59,816 bases of DNA from Singulisphaera sp. GP187 (lineage in GTDB: Bacteria > Planctomycetota > Phycisphaerae > Phycisphaerales > SM1A02). Every line of letters begins with the position of its first letter. The first letter of the stretch is position 1. Location of the stretch: NCBI GenBank assembly GCA_945871445.1, contig CAMBWI010000006.1, forward strand, positions 1 to 59,816, given 5' to 3'. Both the position numbers and the translations under genes were made by a program. The notes beneath the pieces are model-generated. The model made no database searches. It was given only the letters and a program-made list of their open reading frames with translations, and had not been told where the DNA came from. Below, piece by piece: positions 42,504-52,130 of the stretch.

Positions 42504-45500
42504 TCAACTACACCCCATGCTGCTACCGCAATTCCAACAGCGGTAGCACGTTCCATTTCGAACGGTGATCGATCCACAAGAATCACACGCAGGCGCATCG
42601 CCCATCAACTGGGCGTTCGCCTGATCCGCTGCAGTTTGCGATGGCTGTCCGATCGTTCGCATTTCGCCATGCTCGACGATAATTGGAGTCATCGGCGTCA
42701 TCGCAGATCCGTCGTTGCTCCTCGCATCGTCCGCATGCAAGACAGTTGTCATTCTCGATGAAGAGGAGATGTCTGCGATCTTCTCCCCGTCGGAAGTGCG
42801 ACCAATGATGTGTGTTCCACTCTCGGACATTTTTGTCTGAGTATCGAGAGTTGTCGTGAATCGATTGCTCGACCATGTTGTTGTCTCCTGAGTTGTAGGT
42901 TGAGTTGTTGGCTGAGTTGTTGTTGGGATTACATTTGCAACTTGCGCCGATGCTGAAGAGGCAACTGGCGTTGTCATGGAATGATCCATATGTCCAGCAT
43001 CAATCGGCAAGAAACCATCATTCGAATGTCCGCCTGCTGAAATGCGCTTTGGTGCATTCGCATCGCGGTAACCGCGAATGAATTGCATGCCAAACCATCG
43101 GAAGATGTAATCGACCAAACTCTTCGCGAATGGAATGTCGGAATTTGTGGTGATTCCCATCGGTTCGAATCGCTGATGAGCGAATTTCGTGACAAGACTT
43201 TCGACTGGAACACCGTATTGCAACGCAACGCTGATCGCAGTTCCCAGCGAGTCCATCAGTCCACCGATCGTGGATCCTTCCTTCGCCATCGTGATGAACA
43301 ACTCTCCAGGTCGTCCATCTTCATAGAGGCCAACGATGAGATATCCCTCGTGACCGCCGACATTGAACTTATGAGTGATCGAGTGACGGGTGTCGAGCAA
43401 TCGCCGACGCATCGGTCTTTCGATAACGCGTTCGACAATTCGTTCGACGACACGCTCGACGATGCGTTCAACTTCGATGATTCGAGGTTCCAGAGCAACG
43501 ATTGCGACCTGAGTCTCTTCGGCGGTTTCGAGTCCTTCGAGATCCTCTTCCTCTGCATGATCGGAAGCTTCGGACTTTGTGGAAAGTGGTTGGCTCAACT
43601 TGCAGCCATCTCGATAGAGCGCGTTCGCTTTGATTCCCAGTTCCCACGAGAGTTGATAGCACGCTCCGATTTCTTCGACTGTCGCATCGTTTGGAAGATT
43701 GACAGTCTTTGAGATCGCTCCCGAGATGAATGGTTGCGCTGCAGCCATCATGTGAATGTGGCCACTTGGCTTGATGAATCGAGTTCCAAGTGCGCCGCAA
43801 CGATTTGCGCAATCAAAGACTGGCAAATGTTCTTGCAGCAGATGAGGCGCGCCTTCGATTGTCTGCGTTCCGCAGATTGTTCGGTTGAGCGCTTCGATCT
43901 GTCGGCTATTCAGTCCGAGTGCGCGCAGTCCATTGAATTTCTCGTCAGAACGAGCTTTTTCTGCGTTGATTCCAAGCCCAGTCAGGATGCGTTCTGGAAT
44001 CGACCACGCTGTGAAAGCGAAAGATAATTCAAAGACAGTTGGCAATCCATTTTCAACTTTGACGAGTTCTTCGCTGGTGAAACCTTTTTCGAGCAAAAAT
44101 TCTCGCAGGGATTGCCCAGAGAATTGACTTTGCGATTCGCTTGAAGTTTTTCCGTCCTTCGAAAGAATCTTCTCGTCTAGAGTCAGAGTTCCCATCACAT
44201 AATTGAGAATCTCATCTGTTTCCTTGCTGTCATATCCAAGTGCAGAAAGCGCAGGCCGCACAGATTGATTTGCAATTTTGAAATATCCGCCTCCAGCAAG
44301 CTTCTTAAATTTCGTGAGCGCAAAGTCTGGCTCGACGCCAGTCGTATCGCAATCCATCAACAATCCAATCGTTCCAGTAGGAGCGATGACCGTGACTTGC
44401 GCATTGCGATAACCAAATTGCTCGCCCAGCGCGAGTGCGTCATCCCATGAAGTTGTTGCGCTGAGGAGAAGTTCGTCAGCGTTTGCAAGGGCGATTCTGT
44501 TTTCTTGAAATAATTTGTGATTGATCGGAACTGGTCGAGCGCGCAACGATTCGTAATCATCGCTCTCGCGAGCAACGCCGTTTGCAGCGCGATGATGATT
44601 GCGCATCACTCGCAGCATGTGCTCGCGGTTTTCGTCAAAGCCTTCGAATGCGCCGTGTTCTGCGGCGAGCAGAGCGCTTGATGCATAGGAGCGGCCAGTC
44701 AGAATTGCACTGAGAGTTCCGCAAATCGCGCGACCTTCATCGCTGTCGTATGGAGTTCCAGCTTGCATCAGCATTGCGCCGAGATTGGCATATCCCAATC
44801 CAAGCGTTCGGTACTTCCAAGAGAGTTCTGCGATTTCCTTTGAAGGAAAACACGCCATTAACACCGAAATTTCCAGAACCATTGTCCAAAGATGGATCGC
44901 ATGTTCGTAGCCTGCGATGTCAAAGTTTCGCGTGCGCGAATCATAGAACTTCAACAGATTGATCGACGCCAAATTGCACGCGGTGTTGTCGAGGAACATG
45001 TATTCGCTGCACGGATTGCTTGCATTGATGCGACCGCCCTCTGGGCAAGTGTGCCATGCATTGATTGTGGAATCGAATTGGACTCCAGGGTCTGCGCAGT
45101 GCCATGCAGCTTCATTGATCTGTCCCCAAAGTTCGCGAGCACTAAGGGACTTTGCAACTTCTCCATCTGTTCGGCGGATGAGATTCCAATTTCCGTCGGT
45201 GTTCACCGCGTCCATAAATTCATCGCTGAGTCGAACGGAGTTGTTGGAATTTTGTCCGCTGACGGTGTAATACGATTCGCCGTTGAAGTCATAATCCAAC
45301 TTCAGGCCGAGTCGATCTGCGACTGCTTTCTGCGACTCGTTCAATTTCTTCATTCCTTCAACCAACGCCGCAACTTTGATTTCTTCGCGGACCTTCCAAT
45401 TCACAAAGGCTTCGATATCTGGATGATCCACATTCAGGCAACACATCTTTGCAGCGCGTCGCGTTGTTCCGCCAGACTTGATCGCTCCAGCGGCACGGTC

Positions 45501-46211
45501 GCCGATCTTGAGGAAACTCATCAACCCCGAACTCTTGCCGCCTCCCGAAAGGGATTCGCTGTCGCCGCGAAGAGTTGAAAAATTTGTTCCAGTGCCAGAT
45601 CCATATTTAAAGAGTCGCGCTTCGCGCACCCAGAGATCCATAATGCCGCCTTCATTCACCAAGTCGTCGTTGACAGACTGAATGAAGCACGCGTGCGGCT
45701 GCGGATGTGTGTATGAATCTGGAGCTCGTTCGAGTGCGCCAGTCCGATGATCGGTGATCCAATGTCCCTGAGCAGGGCCGTTGATTCCATACGCCCACGC
45801 CAGTCCTGTGTTGAACCATTGCGGGCTATTTGGCGCTGCCATTTGGTGCAGGAGCATGTATGCGATTTCATCGTAAAAAGCCTGTGCATCTTCAGATGTT
45901 TCGAAATATCCGTGGGTTTCTCCCCAGTGTTTCCAGCATCCAGCAAGTCGATGCACAACTTGTTTGACTGAACGCTCTGGCCCTGTTGTCGGCTTTCCGT
46001 CGGCACTGATTTGTGGGACGCCAGCCTTTCGGAAATATTTGCTCACGACGATATCGGTTGCGAGTTGACTCCATTCCTTTGGAATCTGCGCATCATCCAT
46101 TGCAAAGACCACGGACCCATCTGGGTTCTTGATTTTGCTTGAGCGTGTTGCCCATTCTGTTGAGGTGTAGACATCCGTGTCTTTGTTTGTGAATCGTCGA
46201 GAAATCTTCAT
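42504..46211 (-). CDS. nrdJ: Adenosylcobalamin-dependent ribonucleotide reductase (class II)
   Basis: 1235 aa from ATG 46211. N-terminal part typical of vitamin B12-dependent NrdJ (ALIGNMENT-type segments such as QVVHRLAGCWKHWGE, MAAPNSPQWFNTGLAWAYG, ATNFS-like GTGTNFSTLRGDSESL). Active-site NPCSEYMFLDNTACNLASIN, and VIAPTGTIGLLMDCDTTGVE. Makes deoxyribonucleotides without oxygen. A linker with the repeat VERIVERVVERIVERVIERP precedes a C-terminal domain (FNVGGHEGYLIVGLYEDG), a Thr/Gln-rich stretch and a zinc-ribbon-like tail CDSCGSITVRNGTCYRCWNC. dcd is just upstream. No cobalamin riboswitch is visible in the 52-nt leader behind the dcd terminator. Confidence 0.95.
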   Translation of the reverse strand: MKISRRFTNKDTDVYTSTEWATRSSKIKNPDGSVVFAMDDAQIPKEWSQLATDIVVSKYFRKAGVPQISADGKPTTGPERSVKQVVHRLAGCWKHWGETHGYFETSEDAQAFYDEIAYMLLHQMAAPNSPQWFNTGLAWAYGINGPAQGHWITDHRTGALERAPDSYTHPQPHACFIQSVNDDLVNEGGIMDLWVREARLFKYGSGTGTNFSTLRGDSESLSGGGKSSGLMSFLKIGDRAAGAIKSGGTTRRAAKMCCLNVDHPDIEAFVNWKVREEIKVAALVEGMKKLNESQKAVADRLGLKLDYDFNGESYYTVSGQNSNNSVRLSDEFMDAVNTDGNWNLIRRTDGEVAKSLSARELWGQINEAAWHCADPGVQFDSTINAWHTCPEGGRINASNPCSEYMFLDNTACNLASINLLKFYDSRTRNFDIAGYEHAIHLWTMVLEISVLMACFPSKEIAELSWKYRTLGLGYANLGAMLMQAGTPYDSDEGRAICGTLSAILTGRSYASSALLAAEHGAFEGFDENREHMLRVMRNHHRAANGVARESDDYESLRARPVPINHKLFQENRIALANADELLLSATTSWDDALALGEQFGYRNAQVTVIAPTGTIGLLMDCDTTGVEPDFALTKFKKLAGGGYFKIANQSVRPALSALGYDSKETDEILNYVMGTLTLDEKILSKDGKTSSESQSQFSGQSLREFLLEKGFTSEELVKVENGLPTVFELSFAFTAWSIPERILTGLGINAEKARSDEKFNGLRALGLNSRQIEALNRTICGTQTIEGAPHLLQEHLPVFDCANRCGALGTRFIKPSGHIHMMAAAQPFISGAISKTVNLPNDATVEEIGACYQLSWELGIKANALYRDGCKLSQPLSTKSEASDHAEEEDLEGLETAEETQVAIVALEPRIIEVERIVERVVERIVERVIERPMRRRLLDTRHSITHKFNVGGHEGYLIVGLYEDGRPGELFITMAKEGSTIGGLMDSLGTAISVALQYGVPVESLVTKFAHQRFEPMGITTNSDIPFAKSLVDYIFRWFGMQFIRGYRDANAPKRISAGGHSNDGFLPIDAGHMDHSMTTPVASSASAQVANVIPTTTQPTTQPTTQETTTWSSNRFTTTLDTQTKMSESGTHIIGRTSDGEKIADISSSSRMTTVLHADDARSNDGSAMTPMTPIIVEHGEMRTIGQPSQTAADQANAQLMGDAPACDSCGSITVRNGTCYRCWNCGSSMGCS

Positions 46212-46251
46212 GAGTGCGTCCTGCGAAAAAAAGTTAATGATGTTGAAACAG

Positions 46252-46287
46252 AAAAAAGGCATGGGATCGCCGAACGACGGCGATCCC
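46252..46287 (-). terminator. Intrinsic terminator behind dcd
   Basis: 10-bp perfect stem (46263-46272 with 46278-46287, five-base loop), then AUGCC and six U on the minus strand (A-run 46252-46257). It begins 17 nt after the dcd stop and ends 41 nt before the nrdJ ATG, so nrdJ transcription either reads through or starts in the gap. Confidence 0.78.
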
Positions 46288-46304
46288 TTTTGGGGGAGTG
46301 ATCT

Positions 46305-46904
46305 TTACCGATGTTCAGATTGATTTTGAGAGTGACCGTCGACTCGAGGGAGAGTCAATCCGTTTTGATTTTGATATTTGCCGCCCTTGTCTGCGTAACT
46401 CGTGGCGCAAACACGATCGGCCTTCAAGAACAACATTTGTGCAATTCCTTCGTTGGCATAAATCTTTGCTGGGAGGGGAGTGGTATTGGAAATTTCAATC
46501 GTCACCTTGCCTCGCCACTCGGGCTCGAGAGGCGTCACATTGACGATGATCCCGCAGCGGGCATATGTCGACTTGCCAACGCAGACTGCCAAGACATCGC
46601 GTGGAACGGAAAAGACCTCAATCGTCTCTGCGAGCGCAAATGAATTTGGTGGGATCACGACATGATCGCGCTTGGTCAATTCAGTGTCGATCGATATAAA
46701 CAGATCCGTCGAAAAATTCTTTGGATCAACGACTGCGACTCCGCCAGAAGTTGCGTTTGTAAAAATCTTGAACTTCGTTCCAACGCGAACGTCGTATCCA
46801 TAACTCGAAACGCCATACGAAATCACGCCTTCTCGCTTGCGACTTTCTTCAAAGGGCTCGATTCCAACCAATTCGCGTATTTGTGTATCGCAGAGAATGC
46901 CCAT
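46305..46904 (-). CDS. dcd: dCTP deaminase
   Basis: 199 aa. [15 protein letters not shown] and [20 protein letters not shown] lead to the catalytic region [21 protein letters not shown], with the Arg and Glu used in deamination, followed by [20 protein letters not shown] and [11 protein letters not shown]. Converts dCTP to dUTP for dTMP synthesis. It could also be the bifunctional dCTP deaminase/dUTPase; the sequence does not settle this. Adjacent to nrdJ, linking two steps of dNTP supply. Confidence 0.94.
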   Translation of the reverse strand: MGILCDTQIRELVGIEPFEESRKREGVISYGVSSYGYDVRVGTKFKIFTNATSGGVAVVDPKNFSTDLFISIDTELTKRDHVVIPPNSFALAETIEVFSVPRDVLAVCVGKSTYARCGIIVNVTPLEPEWRGKVTIEISNTTPLPAKIYANEGIAQMLFLKADRVCATSYADKGGKYQNQNGLTLPRVDGHSQNQSEHR

Positions 46905-47183
46905 TGTTTAACTCCTTACAAAAAGAACGAAAAAAGTAAAATCAGCCAACGTATCCGCAATGCAAACTGCCGCCCACGAGGAGGGCAGAAACCAATTTAC
47001 CCCAACATCTTGTGGTGGCAATAGCAAATCGACCACAATATCTAGAATTTTATCGGACATCTGGACTTTGGTCTTAACTCGTTGTAAACACAAGGACTTC
47101 GGTGGTGGATTTGGCGCCGATGGAAGTGGCAACCATGTGGGCAGATTGTCGAGGTCTGTCGATTTCGCATTTAGACTCTGTGC

Positions 47184-49445
47184 GTGAACGTCGATTCTCA
47201 GGAGCCGTGGCTGATTGATTTGACCGACACTCAGCGGCAAGCTGTGACGCATTCTGGAGGTCCGCTGCTTGTGCTTGCTGGTCCTGGGTCAGGCAAAACA
47301 CGCGTGATTACAAGGCGAATTGCGTGCAGAATCGCTGCGGGTGTTCCTGCATGGAAGATTCTTGCGCTGACATTCACCAACAAAGCTGCGCGCGAAATGA
47401 AGGCTCGTGTTGATGCGTTGGTGCCAGCAGATGCCCCAGGTCGTCGAGGGTTGGTCGTCAGTACTTTTCACGCATTTTCCGCTGGAATACTGCGCAGATA
47501 TGGGGCAGAAAGTTTGGCTGCAAGCATTGGGACCAAACCGCTTGCGGCGGAGTTTTCGATTTTCGACATGGATGATGCGCATGCAGTTATCAAAGCGGCG
47601 ATCAGTCAAGCGAATCTCGAAAGTGCGCAGTGGCAAATTGGTTCTGTGGCGACGGAGATTTCTTCCGCGAAAAATCGTCTGCTTTCTGCTGCTGAATACG
47701 CACAAAATGCTCTTGATTTTCGACAGCGCACAATCGCTCGCATCTATGCGATCTATGAGAAAGAGTTGGTGCGTCAGAATGCGCTCGACTTCGATGACTT
47801 GTTGATGCGAACAGCTCGAATGCTTCGCGATGATCCAGTGGTTTTAGCGCAATTACAAGGCAGATTTGAAGAAGTTCTCGTCGATGAATATCAAGACACG
47901 AATCACGCACAGTTCACTGTTGCACATTCAATCGCACGCGAGCACCGCAACATTTGTGTTGTCGGAGATCCCGATCAATCAATTTATGCCTGGCGCGGGG
48001 CGGATATTTCAAACATCCTCGAATTCGAAGAGCATTATCCAGGTGCGACAATCGTGCCACTTGGCGAGAACTTTCGTTCGACATCGCACATTGTCGCGGT
48101 TGCAGATCAATTGATTCGCCGCAATTCGGCCCGTCGCCACAAGGATCTGTTTACTGGATTGGGAGAGGGGGTGCCTCCAAAAATTGCGATGTTGTCCGAT
48201 GAAATCTCCGAAGCAAATTATGTCGTCGAAGAATTACAACGCGCGAACCGCGCTGGAATTCAGTGGAGAGAGATGGCGGTCTTGTATCGGATGAATTCGC
48301 TCAGTCGAACGATCGAAGACGCGCTTCGACGGCAAAATATTCCATATGTGATTGCGCGTGGAACGGTTTTTTATGAGCGTCGAGAAGTTCGCGACACCCT
48401 GAGTTATCTGCGTGCGCTGGTGAATCCAATGGATGAACAAGCTCTGCGCAGAATTATCAATGTGCCTGCACGCGGAATCGGTGCGACATCGATCAGCAAA
48501 TGCGCGGCAGTTGCAACTGCTCGAGGATGCTCGCTTCTCGAGGGGATGATGATGGCGCGACAAGCGGGAATTGCAGAGCGAACTGCAAAGTCAATCGATG
48601 GACTTGTAATGGTTTTGGCTCGGTATCGAAGCGAATTGGAGATTAAGCCCGCAGAAAATCTCGGACCATTCGTCGCTCGATTGATCACCGAGGCGGGACT
48701 TGAACGAGCAGCTGCTGCAATCGCAGATGACGATCAAGATGCTGCGGAACGAAAGTCGAATGTTCAAGAAGTCGCCAATGCAGCCAGTTTGTTCGTGCTT
48801 CCCGAATCTCAGCCGGATGGACGTCCTGCGACGCTCGGCGATGCTCTGCGTGGATTTCTCGAATCCGTTGCGCTTGTCGCTGATTCGGATGTTGTTGATC
48901 CAGAGCGTGGTGTGGTCACCCTGATGTCGCTCCATGCTTCGAAAGGTCTTGAATTTCACACGGTTGCGATCATTGGAATTGAGGAGGGACTTTTGCCGCA
49001 TTCGCGTTCAATGGATTCTCCGCAGGCAGTTGAAGAAGAGCGCAGACTTTTCTTTGTCGGCATCACACGAAGCGAGCGAAGTCTGCTGATGACTTGCGCT
49101 GCAACTCGAGCAGTGCGTGGGCTTCGAATGCGCACGATTGAAAGCGGATTTCTGCGTGAAATCAGCGGCAAAAACATTCAGCGCCTTGATCTGACAGAGC
49201 GTGTGGAATTTGAAGAGGATCAAGATCGACCAGATGGTGATCGACGGCAAGGTGTCGGTGGATCGCGGCGTGGTGGCGACGGTGGATTTCCCGCTGGAAC
49301 AATCGTTCGACATGCGCAATTCGGCGTAGGAACTGTTGAAGAAGTTCTGCCACGCGGAAGTCTGACGAGCGTTCGAGTTCGATTTCGAAGCGCAGGTGTG
49401 CGGACGCTGGTGCTGGAATACGCCAAATTGGAAGTTATTGCTTGA
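47184..49445 (+). CDS. ATP-dependent DNA helicase, UvrD/PcrA type
   Basis: 753 aa from GTG 47184. Superfamily 1A motifs in order: Q-motif LTDTQRQAV, Walker A AGPGSGKTR, Ia LTFTNKAAREM, II VDEYQDTNHAQ, III VVGDPDQSIYAWRGAD, IV LGENFRSTSHIVAVADQLI, V VTLMSLHASKGLEF, VI EERRLFFVGITRSERSLLM. The C-terminal GTIVRHAQFGVGTVEEVLP is the Tudor-like fold of PcrA/UvrD that contacts RNA polymerase. 3'-5' unwinding in repair and replication. Alone on the plus strand; the repeat island lies just downstream. Confidence 0.93.
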   Translation: MNVDSQEPWLIDLTDTQRQAVTHSGGPLLVLAGPGSGKTRVITRRIACRIAAGVPAWKILALTFTNKAAREMKARVDALVPADAPGRRGLVVSTFHAFSAGILRRYGAESLAASIGTKPLAAEFSIFDMDDAHAVIKAAISQANLESAQWQIGSVATEISSAKNRLLSAAEYAQNALDFRQRTIARIYAIYEKELVRQNALDFDDLLMRTARMLRDDPVVLAQLQGRFEEVLVDEYQDTNHAQFTVAHSIAREHRNICVVGDPDQSIYAWRGADISNILEFEEHYPGATIVPLGENFRSTSHIVAVADQLIRRNSARRHKDLFTGLGEGVPPKIAMLSDEISEANYVVEELQRANRAGIQWREMAVLYRMNSLSRTIEDALRRQNIPYVIARGTVFYERREVRDTLSYLRALVNPMDEQALRRIINVPARGIGATSISKCAAVATARGCSLLEGMMMARQAGIAERTAKSIDGLVMVLARYRSELEIKPAENLGPFVARLITEAGLERAAAAIADDDQDAAERKSNVQEVANAASLFVLPESQPDGRPATLGDALRGFLESVALVADSDVVDPERGVVTLMSLHASKGLEFHTVAIIGIEEGLLPHSRSMDSPQAVEEERRLFFVGITRSERSLLMTCAATRAVRGLRMRTIESGFLREISGKNIQRLDLTERVEFEEDQDRPDGDRRQGVGGSRRGGDGGFPAGTIVRHAQFGVGTVEEVLPRGSLTSVRVRFRSAGVRTLVLEYAKLEVIA

Positions 49446-49469
49446 AGCTTTGGTCACAGACTGATTGAG

Positions 49470-49613
49470 CCCACTTATGGAATTCTGCGGCTGCGTCCGC
49501 AGCTGTTTCAGTCGCTCTTCAACTTGCGTTCCACGGCTGACTCAATTTGCTGTCCGATTCTGCGGCTGCCCACTTATGCAATTCTGCGGCTGTCTGCGTG
49601 GCTGCGTCCGCGG
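49470..49613. repeat. Tandem duplication unit 1, without the palindromic insert
   Basis: Two blocks fused directly: block A (49470-49532) and block C (49533-49613). A differs from its second copy (49618-49680) at four of 63 positions and C from its second copy (49802-49882) at one of 81. The A/C junction GCGTTCC|ACGGCTG is where unit 2 carries the palindrome. Confidence 0.9.
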
Positions 49614-49617
49614 AGGG

Positions 49618-49882
49618 CCCACTTGTGCAATTCTGCGGCTGCGTCCGCGTCTGTTTCAGTCGCTCTTCAACTTGCGTTCCCAGCCGCTGGAAAGTTCTCT
49701 CGGGCGAGTTCCGCAGGCGACTGACGGCACTTGCATTCGAGCGTCGATTGAATGGATCGTGTCGGTCGCCGAGGACTGTCTGAGCCCCGAGAGGACTTTC
49801 CACGGCTGACTCAATTTGCTGTCCGATTCAGCGGCTGCCCACTTATGCAATTCTGCGGCTGTCTGCGTGGCTGCGTCCGCGG
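49618..49882. repeat. Tandem duplication unit 2, with the palindromic insert
   Basis: Same blocks A (49618-49680) and C (49802-49882) as unit 1, here separated by 121 bp (49681-49801). The insert is flanked by TTCC on both sides (49677-49680 and 49798-49801). The units are four bases apart. The region lies between the helicase and prolyl oligopeptidase stops. Confidence 0.9.
49681..49808 (-). repeat. Imperfect palindromic element, copy 2
   Basis: Arms at 49681-49704 and 49786-49808 pair like those of copy 1 at 16249-16375, with the same one-base bulge. In minus orientation the sequence matches copy 1 closely: GGCGACCGACACGATCC and CTGCGGAACTCG are identical, while about 18 bases at the apex differ. 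The flank GGGAACGCAAGTTGAAG is also shared. No gene is encoded. Confidence 0.9.
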
Positions 49883-49936
49883 CTGTCTCAATCTGCTCTG
49901 GTTCTATAGTTTTCTTCTGCACTTTCGTTCAGCGCG

Positions 49937-52120
49937 CTATCGACACATTCCAGTCTGCCACATCATGAAGGACCATTGATCAGCTTTTTCTGCGATTCGA
50001 TTTGCAAGCGGTTTCCCTTGACCATGTCCAGCATTGCGATCAACCCAAAGGAGAATCGGATCGATGTCCTGATCATTCGCGCTGAGTGCCTGCATACGCG
50101 CGGTCATCTTGCGTGCGTGAAGCGGATGAACGCGCGAATCATTTTCGCCAGCGGTAAAAAGCACCGCTGGATATTTCGTTCCGTTGGTGACATGATGATA
50201 CGGGCTGTACTTTCGAATCCATCCGAATTGCTCTGCATCGTCGCTCGATCCATATTCTGGCACCCAGAATTTTGCCATCAAGAACTGTTGATATCGGATC
50301 ATGTCAAGAAGTGGCACTGCGCTGATCGCCGCACAAAAAAGTTCTGGTCGTTGCGTGACTGCAACGCCAGTCAAGAGTCCTCCATTGGATCCACCTTGGA
50401 TTGCAAGATGACTTGGATTCGTAAACTTCGATGAGATCAACCACTCTGCGCAAGCGTAAAAATCATCAAATACATTTTGCTTGTTCGCACGCATTCCAGA
50501 TTTGTGCCATTCCTCTCCATATTCACTGCCGCCGCGAAGATTGGCAATCGCATAGACGCCACCGCCTTCATACCACGGCCAATTCGTCGCATTGAACGCT
50601 GGATCGAGGCTGACATTGAATCCACCATATCCATAGAGAATGGTTGGCGAATCTCCGCTGAGCACCAAGCCCGCTTTGTGCACGATGAACATTGGAATCT
50701 TGGTGCCGTCCTTGCTTGGGACAAAGACTTGCGAAACAGTCACGCTTGATGGATCGATCGGCACGGTGGGTCGAGCCCAAAGCGTCATTGATCCACTCTT
50801 GAAATCAACGGAATAAATCGATCGCGGTTCGTTAAAACTTGTGTAGCTGACAAATCCATTCGTACGAGTCTCGTCTGTGGCAATAGACGCGCTGCCAAGT
50901 CCTGGCAATTTGATTTCGCCAAGACTCTGTCCGCTTGTTGTAAATCGCTCGATCCGACTGCAGACATCCTTGGAATAGGACGCAACCAACAGACCGCCGC
51001 AATATGCGACAGATTCCAGAACTTCATCGGCGCGCATTGCAATGACTGATTTCCAATTCGCACGCGCTGGCGAGTTCATATCAACAGCCCAGAGCGATCC
51101 CTTTGGAGTATCGAGCGATGAAAGCATATACATCGTGTCACCGATGATCGCTGATGGACGAAAATTTCCATCCAAATCAACTGCAACTGGCACAAGTGTG
51201 ATTGCGCCACTTGGCATTCCAGCACGTTGCCACTGTGCAAAGTCGCCAACAAAGAGATCATTTGATTGCCATCCACGAGACTGCGAAACGATGATCCACC
51301 GACCATCGCGCGAAAGCCCTGCGCCAGGAACGACACTTGGCTCTTTTTGCTTGTAAATCAAGGGATCTTGTTGGGTGTGCACTCCGATTTGATGCCAACG
51401 AATTTCGCGCGAATATGGATCCGCTGGATCTGCCAAGCGTGAATATAAAAAAGCATCTCCGTTGGGCGACCATCCACCGAAAGAAACTTTTCCAGATATT
51501 TCATCGCTCAACCACTGCCCACTGGCAACATCCAACAGATGCAGAACGCTCATCTCACTTCCGGATTTCGAAATTCCAAATGCGATTCTGCGTCCATCTT
51601 GCGAAGGCTCCCACCAATCCAAACTCGTCAAGCCTTTCGCATCGATGGTGTTCACATCGAGCAGGACTTTCTTGTCGGCGCGTGATGGTCCAACAAAAGA
51701 GTTTGTTGCGCTCCCAGAAATCGCAGGTGCAGCACAGTCGGGTGCGAAATAGAGAATTGGCTGATTCTGATTCCCTTCGCGCTCAGTCCAGAATGCGCTC
51801 GCTCCTTCTCGCTTTGGAAGTCCAACCGAACCAATCGACATAAGCGGTGCGAGTTGTTTTTCAAGTTGTGCATGGCAGGGGAGTGCGTTCAAAATGGATT
51901 GCGTGCGATCGTTCTGAATGGTCGTCCACGCCAGAACTTCGGGCGAATCTTTCTCGAGCATTTCGAGCCAGCGATATTCGTCGACGATTGTTTCGCCGTG
52001 TACGAGATCTGAAACTGGTTCAGAGCGAGTTGCAGGTGGAGGCACCAACGCATCTGCGGGAACGCAAATGCAGAGTTGGGAAAATGCGAGAATAGATAGA
52101 GTTCGTGCGAAAGCCGTCAT
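49937..52120 (-). CDS. Secreted prolyl oligopeptidase, S9A family
   Basis: 727 aa from ATG 52120, with a signal peptide (SILAFSQLCICVPADA). Beta-propeller domain at about 60-440 (VDEYRWLEMLEKDSPEVLAW is the family N-terminal motif). Alpha/beta hydrolase triad: Ser in IQGGSNGGLLTG, Asp in AGENDSRVHP, His in NAGHGQGKP. Oxyanion Tyr in LYGYGGFNVSLDP. Cleaves short peptides after proline; export is common in this lineage. Last of the hutI-map-serA-POP run, 10 nt after serA. Convergent with the helicase across the repeat island. Confidence 0.92.
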   Translation of the reverse strand: MTAFARTLSILAFSQLCICVPADALVPPPATRSEPVSDLVHGETIVDEYRWLEMLEKDSPEVLAWTTIQNDRTQSILNALPCHAQLEKQLAPLMSIGSVGLPKREGASAFWTEREGNQNQPILYFAPDCAAPAISGSATNSFVGPSRADKKVLLDVNTIDAKGLTSLDWWEPSQDGRRIAFGISKSGSEMSVLHLLDVASGQWLSDEISGKVSFGGWSPNGDAFLYSRLADPADPYSREIRWHQIGVHTQQDPLIYKQKEPSVVPGAGLSRDGRWIIVSQSRGWQSNDLFVGDFAQWQRAGMPSGAITLVPVAVDLDGNFRPSAIIGDTMYMLSSLDTPKGSLWAVDMNSPARANWKSVIAMRADEVLESVAYCGGLLVASYSKDVCSRIERFTTSGQSLGEIKLPGLGSASIATDETRTNGFVSYTSFNEPRSIYSVDFKSGSMTLWARPTVPIDPSSVTVSQVFVPSKDGTKIPMFIVHKAGLVLSGDSPTILYGYGGFNVSLDPAFNATNWPWYEGGGVYAIANLRGGSEYGEEWHKSGMRANKQNVFDDFYACAEWLISSKFTNPSHLAIQGGSNGGLLTGVAVTQRPELFCAAISAVPLLDMIRYQQFLMAKFWVPEYGSSDDAEQFGWIRKYSPYHHVTNGTKYPAVLFTAGENDSRVHPLHARKMTARMQALSANDQDIDPILLWVDRNAGHGQGKPLANRIAEKADQWSFMMWQTGMCR

Positions 52121-52130
52121 CTTGTCGATG

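Noticed and set aside
42256-42507. 83-aa minus frame after nrdJ
   Set aside because: No homology or composition typical of a protein; the region is better explained as structured RNA.
46908-47252. Possible genes in the dcd-helicase gap on either strand
   Set aside because: Translations are Cys/Pro/Ser mixtures without motifs, and the minus frame overlaps the helicase start.
49465-49922. Open frames across the second repeat island
   Set aside because: Several overlapping frames on both strands follow the repeat units and have no protein-like features.
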